This document shows, one piece after another, positions 61,733 to 64,000 of a DNA stretch of 64,000 bases (the stretch's first letter is position 1; the number at the start of each line of letters is the position of its first letter). The DNA is from an uncultured Bacilli bacterium. Lineage in GTDB: Bacteria > Bacillota_I > Bacilli_A > RF39 > UBA660. Below the pieces are notes generated by a model. That model had not been told where the DNA came from. It did no database searches and saw only the letters and a list, made by a program, of their open reading frames with translations. Both the position numbers and the translations under genes were made by a program. The DNA lies in contig CAJTWC010000003.1 in the NCBI GenBank assembly GCA_910580185.1, forward strand, positions 62,001 to 126,000. Reading direction: 5' to 3'.

Positions 61733-62480
61733 TTAGTGCTGGTATAATTATCTTAGATCCTACGGTAATATTTGAAATATCATTATATTTTTCTATTTCT
61801 TCTTTTGTGGTTTTATAAGTAGAAATAACTTCTTCAATCGTTTGGTCTTCTCTAATTATATGTACTTTATAAGTTACGTAATTATCATCATCTGCTAAAA
61901 AATTGCTAGTTAAATTATTAGTTATTTCTTCTGGGTTTATTTCTCTTTCATTTGTATTTTCTTCTTTATCACAGTCTTTATTTAAAATCACATCATCTTC
62001 GCTTTTAGTAACTGCAATAACATCTTCCTTATTCATGCTATCATCTCTCCTTACATCATCTTTAATTATCTCTGCTTCATCAAAAGGTATTTTTGATTCG
62101 TCTTCTGAAGAAGAACTTACATCAATTATTTCACTTCTTAATTCCTCTTTTTTTATATAAACTAAATTATTTATTAAAACATCAATATGAACACGTAATA
62201 CTTCCTCATTAATTATTTCATAGTAAAAATCATCTATATCAATTTGAACCTTAGTACTATCGTATTTATCATCTAAGGTAATATCAAAAGGTACGGTAAT
62301 ATCAAAGTCTTCTTCGTTGATACTTACGTTATTAATTTTATATTTACCACTTACAATAAAATTACCCACTATTGAATCAGCATTTTCCATAGAAAGATTA
62401 TGTTCAAGCGCTATACTTGTCACATCAGATATTTTAGTTTGAAAACTAAGGTCCTTTATAAACGGTATTATCTTTTTCAT
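61725..62480 (-). CDS. spoVID: SpoVID-like spore coat morphogenetic protein with LysM
   Basis: SpoVID drives encasement of the spore by coat proteins. The 251-aa protein has an N-terminal SPOCS-like beta domain (about 5-120, starting KIIPFIKDLSFQTKISDVTSI, with FIVSGKYKINN and DVLINNLVYIKKEE), an acidic linker (about 125-195) and a C-terminal LysM (about 197-248, YKVHIIREDQTIEEVISTY... ending GSKIIIPAL). It is about half the length of the Bacillus protein. ATG 62480 follows GGAGATG. Its place next to a YsxE homolog is strong support. Confidence 0.8.
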   Translation of the reverse strand: MKKIIPFIKDLSFQTKISDVTSIALEHNLSMENADSIVGNFIVSGKYKINNVSINEEDFDITVPFDITLDDKYDSTKVQIDIDDFYYEIINEEVLRVHIDVLINNLVYIKKEELRSEIIDVSSSSEDESKIPFDEAEIIKDDVRRDDSMNKEDVIAVTKSEDDVILNKDCDKEENTNEREINPEEITNNLTSNFLADDDNYVTYKVHIIREDQTIEEVISTYKTTKEEIEKYNDISNITVGSKIIIPALNE

Positions 62481-62512
62481 ACTTTCATCTCCATTCAATA
62501 AATGTTTATGCA

Positions 62513-62547
62513 AAAAAAAGAAGAAAATGTTAATTTTTCTTCTTTTT
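62513..62547 (-). terminator. terminator of lon
   Basis: AAGAAGAAAA and TTTTCTTCTT pair around a short loop, followed on the minus strand by eight T. The lon stop codon is within the hairpin. Confidence 0.75.
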
Positions 62548-64000
62548 ACTAAATATTTTATTATATATATCACTATAACTATCTACTAATATAATTTCTA
62601 GATTACTTTTTACTTCTTTTGGAATATCATCTATATCCCTCTCATTCTTACTTGGAATAAAAATAGTTTTAACACCCGCTGTATAAGCACCTATAGCTTT
62701 TTCTTTTAATCCGCCAATAGGAAGAACTTTACCAGTTAATGTCATCTCACCTGTCATTGCAATGGAAGATGGTACACATTTGTTAGTTAGACTACTTATT
62801 ATTGCGGTTGTAAGTGCTACTCCTGCAGATGGACCATCCTTTGGAATACCGCCTTCTATTGCATTAATATGGATGCAAACATCATTTAACTTAGATAAAT
62901 CAACTCCATAGACTTTCGCATGGCTTTTAATGTGTCCTAGTGCAATAGATACACTTTCTTTCATTACATCACCTAAATTACCAGTTAGGTTAATATTATC
63001 TTTAGATGGATATGTAACAACTTCAAGTGGTAATATATCTCCTCCGAAAGAAGTATATGCAAGTCCGTTTACAACGCCCACGTTTTCGTCTAAAACATCA
63101 GTATTTTCATACTTTATTTTTCCTAAAAATTCTTCTATTTTCTTTTCTGTAACTTTAGCACTAATAGTATCTTTTCCATCTTCTAACATATTCTTAACAT
63201 ATTTTCTAACGATTTTGTTAATTACCCTTTCAAGTTCACGAACACCTGCTTCTTTTGTATAATTCTTAATTATCTTAAGAATTATTTCATCTTGGAATTT
63301 AACGTTCTTAGAATCAAGACCATATTCTTCTAATGCTAATTTTATTAAATGTTTTTTAGCAATAAATAGTTTTTCATATTCTGTATAGCAAGATAAATTT
63401 ATTATTTCTAACCTATCTTTTAACTCTGATGGTATCTGTTCTATATAGTTTGCGGTTAATATAAACATTATTTTAGATAGATCATATGCCTCTTCAACAT
63501 AATTATCATAAAATTTATCATTTTGTTCTGGATCTAATACTTCAAGTAAGCTACTTGCTGGATCTCCTTTAATATCCTTAGTCATCTTGTCTACTTCATC
63601 AATTAAAAATACCGGATTATTAGAGCCACATTTTTTTAAAGCATTAATTATTCTACCTGGATTTGCTCCCATATAAGTTCTTCTATGACCAATTATCTCT
63701 GCTGGGTCATTTACACCACCTACTGATACTTTGACAAATTTTCTGTTCATTGCATTTGCAATTGACTTAGCAAGTGAGGTTTTACCTACTCCTGGTGGAC
63801 CTACTAAACATATAATTGGAGCTTTATTAGATACGCTTCTTTTTTTAACCGCTAGATATTCAACAATTCTTTCTTTTATATCTTCTAGGCCATAATGACT
63901 TTCATCTAATACTTCTTTTACTTTCTTTAAATCCGTATTATCTTTAGTATATGTGTTCCAAGGTAAATTAATAAGCACGTCAATATAATTTCTTATTATT
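62530..64000 (-). CDS. lon: ATP-dependent protease Lon, 5' end cut by window
   Basis: Lon degrades damaged and regulatory proteins. The frame stays open to the window edge (IRNYIDVLINLPWN), so the N-terminal substrate domain is missing here. The AAA+ module has GPPGVGKTSLAKSIAN, FLIDEVDKM and a sensor 1 (ILTANYIEQIP). The proteolytic domain has the catalytic Ser (KDGPSAGVALTTAI) and Lys (GKVLPIGGLKEKAIGAYTAG). A terminator separates it from spoVID, so the two are separate units. Confidence 0.97.
   Translation of the reverse strand, partial: IIRNYIDVLINLPWNTYTKDNTDLKKVKEVLDESHYGLEDIKERIVEYLAVKKRSVSNKAPIICLVGPPGVGKTSLAKSIANAMNRKFVKVSVGGVNDPAEIIGHRRTYMGANPGRIINALKKCGSNNPVFLIDEVDKMTKDIKGDPASSLLEVLDPEQNDKFYDNYVEEAYDLSKIMFILTANYIEQIPSELKDRLEIINLSCYTEYEKLFIAKKHLIKLALEEYGLDSKNVKFQDEIILKIIKNYTKEAGVRELERVINKIVRKYVKNMLEDGKDTISAKVTEKKIEEFLGKIKYENTDVLDENVGVVNGLAYTSFGGDILPLEVVTYPSKDNINLTGNLGDVMKESVSIALGHIKSHAKVYGVDLSKLNDVCIHINAIEGGIPKDGPSAGVALTTAIISSLTNKCVPSSIAMTGEMTLTGKVLPIGGLKEKAIGAYTAGVKTIFIPSKNERDIDDIPKEVKSNLEIILVDSYSDIYNKIFSKKKKN

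Noticed and set aside
1..64000. Mycoplasma-type code (TGA = Trp)
   Set aside because: TGA ends genes at sensible places (for example 1796-1798 and 20059-20061), and Trp is TGG throughout.
1..64000. CRISPR arrays, rRNA or tRNA genes, insertion sequences
   Set aside because: No regular spaced repeats, no rRNA-like or tRNA-like sequence and no transposase frame were seen while reading. A covariance search for tRNA would settle that point.

Overview
The window is AT-rich, gene-dense DNA from a low-GC Gram-positive bacterium (Bacillota, Bacilli side). The genetic code is standard: TGA is a stop, as in the ATGA overlap at 1795-1798, and Trp is TGG, so it is not a code-4 Mycoplasma. Shine-Dalgarno sites are strong (AGGAGG, or an AGGTGAT variant), and many promoters have a TTGACA-like -35, a 17-nt spacer and TATAAT. 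Several gene clusters keep Bacillus-like order: hisS-aspS-6S RNA-tcdA-rarA, dnaG-rpoD-trmK, and spoVID-ysxE-(T-box)-valS. AspRS, however, is the archaeal (AspS2) type. SpoIIM, SpoIVB, YlbJ, SpoVID-like and YsxE/CotS-like proteins imply a spore former or a recent descendant of one. An uncultured gut Bacilli lineage would fit; this is inference.

Layout. 1-8.8 kb: hisS (5' cut by the window), an unknown coupled gene, aspS, a formylglutamate-amidohydrolase-like protein, 6S RNA, tcdA, a cadherin-like surface protein and rarA. 8.9-17.2 kb: an accessory-looking block. It holds two small unknown helical proteins, a Xer recombinase, three tandem genes of an apparently undescribed HAD-like family (five domain copies), and a duplicated two-gene cassette of membrane-anchored XRE regulator plus small polytopic partner. 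17.3-23.4 kb: ZupT-like transporter, an unknown gene with an AraC/GyrI-type regulator, an ABC exporter-nitroreductase-GNAT operon, and a small membrane protein. 23.4-24.0 kb is non-coding and rich in stem-loops. 24.0-31.8 kb: XRE regulator, spoIIM, spoIVB, nucleotidyltransferase, xseA/xseB.

31.9-41.6 kb: methyltransferase; a compact convergent module of small RNA and 26-aa hydrophobic peptide resembling a type I toxin-antitoxin locus; nusB; mutS; and a large two-membrane-segment LRR-like surface protein whose promoter carries a C10/G10 tract between -35 and -10. 41.7-49.7 kb: ylbJ and a type IV pilus/competence-like machine (pseudopilins, PilB/GspE ATPase, PilC/GspF, prepilin peptidase). One pseudopilin is fused to Ig-like repeats and an M23 peptidoglycan hydrolase. 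49.8-64 kb: YqfQ-like protein, trmK-rpoD-dnaG, proS, valS preceded by a Val (GUA) T-box and an HD protein, another prepilin-like gene, ysxE-like, spoVID-like and lon (5' cut by the window).

The most notable observations are the HAD-like paralog cluster with a 12-bp palindrome at its promoter/RBS, the candidate phase-variable promoter, the pseudopilin-M23 fusion, and the convergent sRNA/peptide module with near-identical leaders.
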